Part shown: positions 16,358 to 23,564 of the stretch, one piece after another | How the letters are laid out: each line of letters opens with the position of its first letter | How positions within the stretch are numbered: the first letter of the stretch is position 1 | From: Spirochaetaceae bacterium | GTDB lineage: Bacteria; Spirochaetota; Spirochaetia; DSM-27196; Alkalispirochaetaceae | Assembly (NCBI GenBank): GCA_007695175.1 | Contig: REEH01000068.1 | Location: 1 to 38,920, forward strand | Length of the DNA stretch: 38,920 nucleotides | Direction of reading: 5' to 3' | Notes under the pieces: model-generated | What the model was told of the DNA's origin: nothing | Seen by the model: only the letters and a program-made list of their open reading frames with translations | Databases searched by the model: none | Program-made: the position numbers and the translations under genes

Positions 16358-17338
16358 CTACTCCTTGTAGGTTACGCGCTTGACCGCGTCAACGATCTTT
16401 TCCACCGTCGGCTGTACCGCCAGTTCCAGCGTGTGGTTGTAGGGCATGGGCACATCCTCGCTCGAGACCAGTTCCACCGGTGCGTCCAGGTCGTCAAAGC
16501 AGTTCCGTGACACCAGCCAGGCCACGTGGGACCCCACGCTGGCCATGGGCCAGGACTCATCAACGATCACGGCGCGGTTGGTCTTTCGTACACTTGCGTA
16601 GATCGTCTCCTCATCCAGGGGCCTGAGGCTCCTCAGATCGACGACTTCCGCTTCGATTCCCATTTCCGCAAGCCTCTCCGCGGCACGGAGCACCATGTGC
16701 ACCGGTTTGGAATAGGATATAAGGGTGACGTCCTTTCCCTTACGCTTGATGTCGGCCTTCCCGAAGGGTATCAGGTATTCCTCTTCCGGAACCTCTCCGG
16801 TAAGACCGTAGGTCATTTCGCTCTCCATCATGACCACCGGGTTGTCGTCCCGAATCGCCGTCTTCAGCAGGCCCTTGGCATCGTAGGGCGTGGAGGGCGC
16901 AATCACCTTGAGGCCCGGCACGTGGACAAAATAGCTCTGCAGCGCCTGACTGTGTTGCGATGAAAGGTACTCGGCGGGGCCATTTGCTCCCCGAAAAACG
17001 ATAGGCACCTTCATCTGGCCGCCGGACATGTGACGCATCTTGGCGGCGTTGTTCACCACCTGGTCCAGCGCCAGCAGGGCGAAGTTGAAGGTCATCCACT
17101 CCACGATCGGTCGCAAACCAACCGTCGCGGCCCCGACGGCCAGCCCGGTAAACCCGAGCTCCGCGATTGGTGTATCCTTGACTCTCCGTTCTCCGTACTT
17201 GTCCAGCAGCCCCTTGCTCACTTTGTAGGCGCCGTTGTACTGCCCTACCTCCTCGCCAAGCAGGAAAACGTTCTCGTCCCGCTCCATTTCCTCATCCATG
17301 GCCTGCCGGATCGCTTCCCGCATCTGTATCTCAGGCAT
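16358..17338 (-). CDS. pdhB: Pyruvate dehydrogenase E1 beta subunit
   Basis: 326 residues, the usual size for this subunit. The E1 beta blocks FLLGEEVGQYNGAYKVSKGL, DTPIAELGFTGLAVGAA and MTFNFALLALDQVVNNAAK are visible, and the transketolase C-terminal domain begins at about 200 (VTLISYSKPVHMVLRAAERL). Together with PdhA it decarboxylates pyruvate using thiamine diphosphate. The ATG has GGAGG upstream. It lies 34 bases after pdhA. Confidence 0.96.
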   Translation of the reverse strand: MPEIQMREAIRQAMDEEMERDENVFLLGEEVGQYNGAYKVSKGLLDKYGERRVKDTPIAELGFTGLAVGAATVGLRPIVEWMTFNFALLALDQVVNNAAKMRHMSGGQMKVPIVFRGANGPAEYLSSQHSQALQSYFVHVPGLKVIAPSTPYDAKGLLKTAIRDDNPVVMMESEMTYGLTGEVPEEEYLIPFGKADIKRKGKDVTLISYSKPVHMVLRAAERLAEMGIEAEVVDLRSLRPLDEETIYASVRKTNRAVIVDESWPMASVGSHVAWLVSRNCFDDLDAPVELVSSEDVPMPYNHTLELAVQPTVEKIVDAVKRVTYKE

Positions 17339-17372
17339 TATTCACGTTCCTCCCTCTCTCCATGCCCGGTAA

Positions 17373-18347
17373 TCAGGCCAGGATATCCTCGTACATCGTG
17401 TGCAGCGCCGGTTCCTCGCTCTTCTCCGCGAAGTCAACCGCCGCCTGCACCTCTTCCTTCACCTCGTCGTCGAGCTTCCTGTACTGCTCCTCCGAGAGCA
17501 CGCCCGCATCGATCATCCTGCTTTTAAGCTGAACGATGGGATCCTGCTGTTTGTATGATTCCAGCTCATCCTTGGTGCGATACTTGGCGGGGTCACTGGC
17601 GGAGTGTCCCTTGTACCGGTACGTCTTGAGATCGATAACCCAGGCATTTCCATTCTGCCGTGCGTCCTGCGCGACCTCCCGGAGTCCCTCGTAAACATCG
17701 AGAAAATCCATACCGTTGATGATCTTCCCCTGAAGGCCGTAACCCTCGGCCTTGACGTGAAAATCCTCGATGCCGGAAACGCGATTCACCGCTGTTCCCA
17801 TCCCGAACTGGTTGTTTTCCACGATGTAGACCGCCGGGAGCTTCCAGATCTTCGCCAGGTTGAGGCTCTCGTGGAACGCACCCTGGTGGATCGCCCCGTC
17901 CCCGAAAAAGCAGAGCGTAACCCCGCCGTCCTTGAGGTAGGCCTGCTTGAAGGCCACACCGGTCGCCATGGGTATCTGGGCGCCCACTATACCGTTCCCC
18001 CCCAGAAAATGGCGCTCCACGTCGAACATATGCATCGAGCCGCCCTTGCCGCGGGCACAGCCGGTGATCTTGCCGAACATCTCCGCCATTATCGATCCGG
18101 GGGACATGCCTACCGCCAGGGCGTGGCCGTGGTCACGGTAGGAGGTCAGAATGTAGTCGGTTTTAAGATCTATCGCCGCCACGGCACCGACGGCTACGGC
18201 TTCCTGGCCATTGTAGAGATGAAGAAATCCGCCGATTTTCCGCAGGCCGTACATCTGAGCCGTTTTTTCCTCAAAACGCCGGATCAGCACCATATCGCGC
18301 AGCGCCTTCATCAGAAATTCTGAATCGTATTTTTTTATATCGCTCAT
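17373..18347 (-). CDS. pdhA: Pyruvate dehydrogenase E1 alpha subunit
   Basis: A 324-residue thiamine-diphosphate enzyme subunit. The cofactor motif runs from G149-D-G151 (FFGDGAIHQGAFHE) to Asn178-Asn179 (IVENNQFGMGT). YRDHGHALAVG and RGKGGSMHMF are the substrate and phosphorylation-loop blocks typical of pyruvate-type E1 alpha. This separate E1 alpha is closer to ordinary PDH than the E1 alpha half of the fusion at 583-3993, so the two enzymes probably use different oxoacids. The start ATG overlaps the stop of the upstream gene (ATGA), indicating translational coupling. Confidence 0.96.
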   Translation of the reverse strand: MSDIKKYDSEFLMKALRDMVLIRRFEEKTAQMYGLRKIGGFLHLYNGQEAVAVGAVAAIDLKTDYILTSYRDHGHALAVGMSPGSIMAEMFGKITGCARGKGGSMHMFDVERHFLGGNGIVGAQIPMATGVAFKQAYLKDGGVTLCFFGDGAIHQGAFHESLNLAKIWKLPAVYIVENNQFGMGTAVNRVSGIEDFHVKAEGYGLQGKIINGMDFLDVYEGLREVAQDARQNGNAWVIDLKTYRYKGHSASDPAKYRTKDELESYKQQDPIVQLKSRMIDAGVLSEEQYRKLDDEVKEEVQAAVDFAEKSEEPALHTMYEDILA

Positions 18348-18805
18348 TTCTCGATGCTCCCCAGGGGCTTCACCGATTCGCGGGAATGCTCGCCGGTGGA
18401 CTGCTTCACATAGTCAATGGTCGTGATCGCAGTCTCTATCACCACCAGCTCCGTATTCCCGGTGTTTGCGCTCCAGAAGGTGGACAGATCCCGCCCCAGC
18501 GCTTCCAGTACAGTCGATTTGAGAGAGGGGTTGTCCACAACCACCGCATCGCCGGATATCCGGAAAACCTCTTCAAAACCGGGCGACTGAATGAGCCACG
18601 CTACTTTGGGATTTCTCGTTATTTCCTCCACCTTGTTGTAGAGAGGGGCCGTTACCGCATACAGGTATCCCGGTGCACCTCGGAGCATTCCCGCCACCAT
18701 CCACCGGCTTTGGGGTGTTTCGTCCGCTCCGATCGTGGAGAGCACGGCGCTGCTGGACAAGTCCAGCACCCGCTCCAGAGCGCCCATGAGTTTGCCAGAT
18801 TCCAT
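18344..18805 (-). CDS. Pyridoxamine 5'-phosphate oxidase-like flavin-binding protein
   Basis: A 153-residue protein of the split-barrel FMN-binding group related to pyridoxamine phosphate oxidase and general stress protein 26. It shows the barrel pattern SSSAVLSTIGADETPQSRWMVA, YAVTAPLYNKVEEITRNPKVAWLI and VFRISGDAVVVD. True PdxH residues for pyridoxal phosphate binding are not evident, so I do not call it PdxH. It leads the PDH operon and overlaps pdhA by four bases, so it is co-translated with the dehydrogenase. A redox or flavin-related role is likely but not shown. GAGGAGG precedes the ATG. Confidence 0.75.
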   Translation of the reverse strand: MESGKLMGALERVLDLSSSAVLSTIGADETPQSRWMVAGMLRGAPGYLYAVTAPLYNKVEEITRNPKVAWLIQSPGFEEVFRISGDAVVVDNPSLKSTVLEALGRDLSTFWSANTGNTELVVIETAITTIDYVKQSTGEHSRESVKPLGSIEK

Positions 18806-18862
18806 TCAATCCTCCTCGGGAGATCATTCCTTCCAGTACTGTTGCCGATTTTATGTTCCTTC

Positions 18863-18892
18863 ATAATGTAACAAATCCTGTCCGTATGTGAA
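18863..18892 (-). promoter_or_regulatory. Promoter of the PDH operon
   Basis: On the minus strand, TTCACA (18892-18887), an 18-base spacer and CATTAT (18868-18863). It would give a leader of about 50 bases ahead of the ATG at 18805. The 238-base gap 18806-19044 also holds an A/T-rich stretch (about 18908-18955) and the nqr promoter. Confidence 0.45.
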
Positions 18893-18970
18893 ACCGAAAC
18901 GGGAGGTTCGACAAATTTTTTTCTGATATAAATTGTGTTCTTTTATTACTGTACGTTGCATGCGCCCCGT

Positions 18971-18979
18971 TGCTATACT
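18971..18979 (+). promoter_or_regulatory. Extended -10 promoter of the nqr operon
   Basis: TGCTATACT (18971-18979) is a close extended -10 match with no good -35. It gives a leader of about 60 bases to the TTG start at 19045, with GAGGAGG seven bases ahead of that start. Confidence 0.5.
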
Positions 18980-19044
18980 ACGGGTAAGATAAAATCGTAT
19001 CCATATGGAAAGAGTGTTTTACAGCTAAATGAGGAGGCCCCCAG

Positions 19045-20067
19045 TTGGAGAACATATTTCAGAAGCAGGACATAATGCGTCGCGTTGTGTACTCAATGAT
19101 ACCGTTGTTCCTCTTTTCCACGCTTCTTTACGGATGGCGGGTGCCGGTCCAGGTGGCTGTGGTTTTCGCGGCGGGTATCGCCACGGAGTACCTCTTTACC
19201 CGCAAGCGGGGGAAGAAAGTGAGCGAGGCCGTTCTTGTGACGTGCGCGATTTACGCGCTCTCGCTTCCTCCGGCTCTACCTCTCTGGATTACCGCGGTAG
19301 GAATCATCTTCGCGGTTGCCCTGGCAAAGGAAGCGTACGGTGGATTCGGGCGCAACGTATTCAACGTGGCCATCGCGGGACGACTCTTCATTTACCTGAC
19401 CTTTCCCGTTCCCTATAACGCTTCATGGATGGTTCCTGCTCAGATCGGTGCCGGGGGACTCTCGGGCCTCTTCGGTACGGGTGCCGGTGCCGGAGTCGAT
19501 ACGGTGACCGCCGCGACACCGCTGACGCAACTCGCCGCGGGCCACATGCCGCGGATGATGGATCTTTTCCTCGGGTTTCGCGGCGGGTCCATGGGAGAGT
19601 CCAGTATTCTGCTGATTCTCCTGGCAGCCACCTACCTGCTGGTGACAAAGACCGCCAACTGGCGAATGATGCTCTTCACCGTTCTGGGGGCGCTCACGGC
19701 GGCGGCGCTGTTCTTCTTCAGCGGCCTTATACCGGGTGTAAACCCCGCGTCGTACCGTGGCGCCATGGCCTTTGTTCCCCTCGCGGCCTACATGATGAGC
19801 GGGAGCATCCTCTACGTAGCGGTTTTCATGTCAACCGATCCGATTACCGCCCCCAACAACCCTCTCGCCCAGTACGTCTACGGCCTGATAATCGGGGGAG
19901 TCTCCATGACTATCCGTGCACTGGGCGGTTTTCCGGAGGGGACGAGCTTCGGCATCTTTGTGGGCAATATGTTCGCCGCCCTTCTGGATGAGATCCTTCC
20001 GAAGAAGAAAAAGAAAAAGAAACCAGTCTCCGGTGTGGTAAAAGCCGGAAAGGAGGTGACCGCGTGA
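19045..20067 (+). CDS. nqrB: Na+-translocating NADH:quinone reductase subunit B (short form)
   Basis: A 340-residue polytopic membrane protein with about nine to ten helices, homologous to NqrB/RnfD. It carries covalent FMN on a threonine: the motif here is TAAT in VDTVTAATPLTQLA, with Thr158 as the expected attachment site (usual form SGAT). FGRNVFNVAIAGR and STDPITAPNNPLAQYVYG are family blocks. It is clearly shorter than typical NqrB (about 410 residues) because it lacks most of the N-terminal cytosolic extension, and so resembles RnfD in length. The C-terminus ends in a Lys-rich tail with seven lysines in a row. The start is TTG at 19045 with GAGGAGG seven bases upstream. First gene of the operon. 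No nqrA precedes it. Confidence 0.9.
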   Translation: MENIFQKQDIMRRVVYSMIPLFLFSTLLYGWRVPVQVAVVFAAGIATEYLFTRKRGKKVSEAVLVTCAIYALSLPPALPLWITAVGIIFAVALAKEAYGGFGRNVFNVAIAGRLFIYLTFPVPYNASWMVPAQIGAGGLSGLFGTGAGAGVDTVTAATPLTQLAAGHMPRMMDLFLGFRGGSMGESSILLILLAATYLLVTKTANWRMMLFTVLGALTAAALFFFSGLIPGVNPASYRGAMAFVPLAAYMMSGSILYVAVFMSTDPITAPNNPLAQYVYGLIIGGVSMTIRALGGFPEGTSFGIFVGNMFAALLDEILPKKKKKKKPVSGVVKAGKEVTA

Positions 20068-20669
20068 ATAAACAGAGTATTCCCTACACGATGCTTTTCA
20101 CGTTCCTTATATCCTTCCTCTTCGTTCTCCTTCTCTCATTTGCGCATCAGGGAACGGCACCCCTGGTACAACGAAACCGGGAAATCGCACGACAGCGCTC
20201 CGTACTGGCGGCGATCGGGATCAGCGTGACGGAAGAGGAGGAGATCCGCCGCCGCTTTTCCGAGGTGGAGCAACTCGAACGGGAGGGCATGACGCTCTTC
20301 AGATCAGAAGTCGAGGGCCGGACCGTATACGCCAAGGAGTTTTCCGGCGCAGGTCTGTGGGGTCCGATCAGCGGGGTCCTCGCCGTGAGATCCGACCTGG
20401 AGCGTACGGTGGGTCTGGAGATCGTGGACCAGAACGAGACTCCCGGTCTTGGCGGACGTATCACGGAGCAGTGGTTCAAGGACCAGTTGCGGGATCTGCG
20501 GATCGTGGACGGAACTGTCCGTGTGGGCCCCCCCGGTGAGGGGACGACCGACAAGGAAGACGGTATGATAGATGCCGTCACGGGAGCTACCCGGACGAGC
20601 GAGAGCATGGGTACTATTCTGCACCGGGAAATCCGACGAATCGCGGAAGCGGTGGGAGAGGAGATATGA
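20064..20669 (+). CDS. nqrC: Na+-translocating NADH:quinone reductase subunit C
   Basis: 201 residues with one N-terminal membrane helix (about 9-29) and a periplasmic FMN-binding domain. The covalent FMN site is Thr176 in DAVTGATRTSESM. NETPGLGGRITEQWFKDQ is the conserved block before it. It starts with GTG overlapping the nqrB stop (GTGA) and overlaps nqrD by four bases, so the subunits are translationally coupled. Confidence 0.93.
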   Translation: MNKQSIPYTMLFTFLISFLFVLLLSFAHQGTAPLVQRNREIARQRSVLAAIGISVTEEEEIRRRFSEVEQLEREGMTLFRSEVEGRTVYAKEFSGAGLWGPISGVLAVRSDLERTVGLEIVDQNETPGLGGRITEQWFKDQLRDLRIVDGTVRVGPPGEGTTDKEDGMIDAVTGATRTSESMGTILHREIRRIAEAVGEEI

Positions 20670-21271
20670 GCAATACCGGAGCAATCCTGAAAGACAACCT
20701 CTGGACGAGCAACCCCATCTTCATGCAGATTCTGGGTATCTGTTCCGCTCTGGCCGTAACAAACCTGCTGGTCAACACCATGATCATGACCCTGGGCGTC
20801 GTCTTCGTTACGGCCATGTCCAGTTTTACCGTCTCTCTGATCAAGCAGCTCATACCGCGAAAAGTGCGCATGATCGTCCAGACCCTGATCATCGCCTTCT
20901 ACGTGATCATCGTCGATGTCCTCCTCCGGGCGTACCTGCCGGATATCAGTCGCGCCCTGGGACCCTACGTGGGGCTCATTATTACGAACTGCATAATCAT
21001 GGGCCGAGCGGAGGCCTTCGCCCAGAGTAATCCCCCGCTTGCCTCGGCCTGGGACGGCGCCACCAGCGGGTTCGGTTACATGGCCGTGCTCCTCACGATC
21101 GCCTTTGTCCGGGAGTTGTTTGGATTCGGCACACTCTTCGGGTACCAGGTACTGCCCGATGCATTCGAACCGTGGATCATAATGGTTACACCACCGAGCG
21201 CGTTCTTCCTGCTCGGGATAATCATCTGGATCGGCAAGACGATCATGAATCGTGAAGGAGCACCCGCATGA
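20666..21271 (+). CDS. nqrD: Na+-translocating NADH:quinone reductase subunit D
   Basis: 201 residues with six membrane helices. It carries the NqrD/RnfE cysteines in MQILGICSALAVTN (Cys26) and LIITNCIIMGRAEAFA (Cys112), which with the NqrE pair hold an intramembrane [2Fe-2S] cluster in characterised Nqr. It overlaps nqrC and nqrE by four bases each. Confidence 0.95.
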   Translation: MSNTGAILKDNLWTSNPIFMQILGICSALAVTNLLVNTMIMTLGVVFVTAMSSFTVSLIKQLIPRKVRMIVQTLIIAFYVIIVDVLLRAYLPDISRALGPYVGLIITNCIIMGRAEAFAQSNPPLASAWDGATSGFGYMAVLLTIAFVRELFGFGTLFGYQVLPDAFEPWIIMVTPPSAFFLLGIIIWIGKTIMNREGAPA

Positions 21272-21867
21272 GTGGAGCACCAATGATTAATCCCTTTTCT
21301 CTGTTTTTTGCCTCCATAATCACGAGCAACATTCTCCTGGCAAACTTCCTCGGCATGTGTTCGTTCATATCCATTTCCAAGGACATGAAGTCCTCCAGCG
21401 GTCTCGGTCTGGCGGTGACGGTGGTTCTTACCGTTACCACCGCGATCAACTGGCTGTTGCTCAATCATGTTCTGATACCTCTGAATCTGGTATACCTGCG
21501 GTTCATCGTCTTTATCATCGCGATCGCGGCGGTAGTACAGATGCTGGAGATGATCATCGATCGCGTCTCACAGGCGCTCTATCTCAACCTGGGTATATTC
21601 CTGCCCCTTATTACCGTCAACTGCGCCATTCTTGGCGTATCCCTCTTCATGGAGATCCGGGAATATACCTTCTTTCAGTCTCTCGTTTACGGACTCGGTT
21701 CCGGTCTCGGGTGGTGGCTGGCAATAATGCTCCTCTCGGCGATCCGGCAGAAGACGGAAAAATCGAAAGTATCGGCAGGATTGCAGGGCCCCGGACTGAC
21801 GATGATTACGATAGGCTTCATGGCGATGGCTTTCATCGGTTTTTCCGGTATGCTCGCAGTGCAGTAA
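21268..21867 (+). CDS. nqrE: Na+-translocating NADH:quinone reductase subunit E
   Basis: 199 residues with six membrane helices, the inverted-topology partner of NqrD. The cysteines lie in NILLANFLGMCSFIS (Cys31) and PLITVNCAILGVSLF (Cys118). The ATG at 21268 overlaps the nqrD stop (ATGA) and has GGAG eight bases upstream. An in-frame ATG five codons later has no better signal. Confidence 0.95.
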   Translation: MSGAPMINPFSLFFASIITSNILLANFLGMCSFISISKDMKSSSGLGLAVTVVLTVTTAINWLLLNHVLIPLNLVYLRFIVFIIAIAAVVQMLEMIIDRVSQALYLNLGIFLPLITVNCAILGVSLFMEIREYTFFQSLVYGLGSGLGWWLAIMLLSAIRQKTEKSKVSAGLQGPGLTMITIGFMAMAFIGFSGMLAVQ

Positions 21868-21883
21868 AAGGGAGAATACACGC

Positions 21884-23008
21884 ATGGATCTTCTGTTTTT
21901 CATTGCCCCTCTGGCGGTCGGAGGGATCTCCGCCGCCTTCGCCGCGCTTATCTCGGTAACTGACAGAATCGTCAACAACTATGGTGACGTCGTAATCGAT
22001 ATCAATAAGGGCAAGAAGGAACTTACCGTAAAAGGGGGGCAACCCATGCTCTTCGGCCTCGCTGAAAGTGGCATCTTCGTGCCCTCCGCCTGTGGTGGCC
22101 GCGGAAGCTGCGGTGCGTGCAAGGTAACGGTGAGAAGCGATGTAGGCCCGCTGATGCCCACGGAGGCCCCCTATCTCACGCAGGAGGAAATCAAGGGAAG
22201 CGTTCGCCTCTCCTGTCAGATCAAGCTGAAACAGGATGTGGAGATCGAGATTCCGGAGGAACTCTTCAACGTCCAGGATTATCAGGCGGTGGTGGAAAAG
22301 ATCACCGACGTAACTCACGATATCAAGGAAGTGTACTGCAAGCTACCGGAAGGCAAGGAGGTATCCTTCATTTCGGGACAGTACGGTCAGTTTGAGGTGC
22401 CTCCCTACGGCAAGGTGAAGGAACGGACCATGCGAGCCTATTCCATGTCCTCCGCACCGAGCGACAGGAATCACCTGGAGTTTCTGATCCGGCTCGTACC
22501 GGGCGGGATCGTGACGACCTACGCCCACGAGCACCTCAAGGAGGGCGAGAAGGTCCGCATCATCGGCCCCTTCGGCGACTTCCAGGTGCGGGATACGGAC
22601 GCGACGATGATTTGTGTCGCCGGCGGTTCCGGCATGGCTCCCTTCAAGAGCATTTTCCAGGACATGATCGACAACGGAACGATCACCAACAGGGATATCT
22701 GGTACTTCTTCGGGGCACGCTCCCGGCGGGACGTCTTCTACCTGGACTGGCTTTACGAGCTTGACGAAAAGTACAACAACTTCCATTTCGTCCCTGCTCT
22801 GAGCGAGCCGCAACCGGAGGACAACTGGGAGGGACCGACAGGCCTGATCACGGAGGTACTGGACGGGTATCTCAAGGAGAAGATATCCCGGGAACACAAC
22901 CTGGAGGGCTACCTTTGCGGCAGTCCCGGAATGCTCGACGCGTGCATGGCCGTCATGACCGCCAACGAGATGAAGACCGAGGATATATTCTTCGATAAAT
23001 TTGCGTAA
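21884..23008 (+). CDS. nqrF: Na+-translocating NADH:quinone reductase subunit F
   Basis: 374 residues, slightly shorter than the usual 405 or so. One N-terminal helix (about 3-25) is followed by a plant-type [2Fe-2S] ferredoxin domain with Cys70, Cys76, Cys79 and Cys111, and a ferredoxin-NADP reductase-like module with the FAD motif RAYSMSS, VAGGSGMAPF for NADH and LCGSPGM near the end. It takes electrons from NADH and passes them into the complex. This subunit identifies the cluster as Nqr and not Rnf, which has RnfB and RnfC instead. Confidence 0.95.
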   Translation: MDLLFFIAPLAVGGISAAFAALISVTDRIVNNYGDVVIDINKGKKELTVKGGQPMLFGLAESGIFVPSACGGRGSCGACKVTVRSDVGPLMPTEAPYLTQEEIKGSVRLSCQIKLKQDVEIEIPEELFNVQDYQAVVEKITDVTHDIKEVYCKLPEGKEVSFISGQYGQFEVPPYGKVKERTMRAYSMSSAPSDRNHLEFLIRLVPGGIVTTYAHEHLKEGEKVRIIGPFGDFQVRDTDATMICVAGGSGMAPFKSIFQDMIDNGTITNRDIWYFFGARSRRDVFYLDWLYELDEKYNNFHFVPALSEPQPEDNWEGPTGLITEVLDGYLKEKISREHNLEGYLCGSPGMLDACMAVMTANEMKTEDIFFDKFA

Positions 23009-23023
23009 GCGAGGTATGTGAAA

Positions 23024-23488
23024 ATGAAGATGTCACCGCAGTACACCAGGGCGCAGGCAAACATGCAGCCCGGTGTAATCACCTCCGACGGCTTCCTCGG
23101 TGACGACCACCGCAACCTGGTTGACATCATCGAGGCGGACGAGGAGAAATTTTCCCAGCTTGATCTGGACTTTGACCATGTGGCCCGTCGCCTCCGCAGC
23201 CTTCTGGAAGCGGGCCGCAAGGGACTGGGCGAACCTGTCACGATAGAAGGAAAGTGGATCATAACGACCAGTGAAGCGCGAGGACACCTGGCATCCCCCT
23301 TTGAGGACGGAATCTACCGGAAAGTGAACGCCCGCATAGAATACGCACCCCAGGGAAAACCTACCGGTGAGGAGCTTCTGATCAGCGACCTCTCCCTTCA
23401 CCTCCTGGAGACACACCACTTTCTGCAGGGGAAGGGTTCACCCTTTCGTATCGAACCGGAAAAGATCAGGAAGGTCCTGGAAATCTGA
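23024..23488 (+). CDS. Unknown small protein, last gene of the nqr operon
   Basis: 154 residues, soluble, with no signal or membrane segment and no cysteine. I recognise no family. It is acidic in the N-terminal half (DDHRNLVDIIEADEEKFSQLDLDFDHVARRL) and predicted alpha then beta, with a beta-rich stretch around VTIEGKWIITTSEARG. It starts 15 bases after nqrF and ends just before the terminator, so it is part of the nqr transcript. ATG 23024 is chosen for the GAGG nine bases upstream; GTG 23018 and ATG 23030 are in-frame alternatives. It could be an assembly or regulatory factor for the pump, but nothing in the sequence shows this. Confidence 0.75.
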   Translation: MKMSPQYTRAQANMQPGVITSDGFLGDDHRNLVDIIEADEEKFSQLDLDFDHVARRLRSLLEAGRKGLGEPVTIEGKWIITTSEARGHLASPFEDGIYRKVNARIEYAPQGKPTGEELLISDLSLHLLETHHFLQGKGSPFRIEPEKIRKVLEI

Positions 23489-23502
23489 CCGATCGCCCCG
23501 GT

Positions 23503-23530
23503 GCAGCGATCCCGATCATCGTTGCTTTTT
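23503..23530 (+). terminator. Rho-independent terminator of the nqr operon
   Basis: GCAGCGAT (23503-23510), a 7-base loop and ATCGTTGC (23518-23525) form an 8-bp stem with one G-T pair. Five T residues follow (23526-23530). It lies 15 bases after the stop of the last operon gene. Its 3' arm overlaps the -35 of the next promoter. Confidence 0.8.
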
Positions 23531-23550
23531 CCGGGGGAACCATCTATAGT
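23522..23550 (+). promoter_or_regulatory. Promoter of the GGDEF-EAL / aroK / aroC group
   Basis: TTGCTT (23522-23527), a 17-base spacer and TATAGT (23545-23550). The predicted start is about 23557, giving a leader of under ten bases before the ATG at 23565, with no Shine-Dalgarno sequence. Confidence 0.65.
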
Positions 23551-23564
23551 TGCCCCTACCCACC

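Noticed and set aside
18344-18805. Considered as pyridoxine phosphate oxidase PdxH
   Set aside because: It is shorter than PdxH (about 210 residues) and lacks the C-terminal signature of that enzyme.
19045-23008. Cluster considered as an Rnf complex
   Set aside because: The presence of an NqrF-type protein with ferredoxin and FAD/NADH modules, and the absence of RnfB and RnfC, identify it as Nqr despite the short NqrB.
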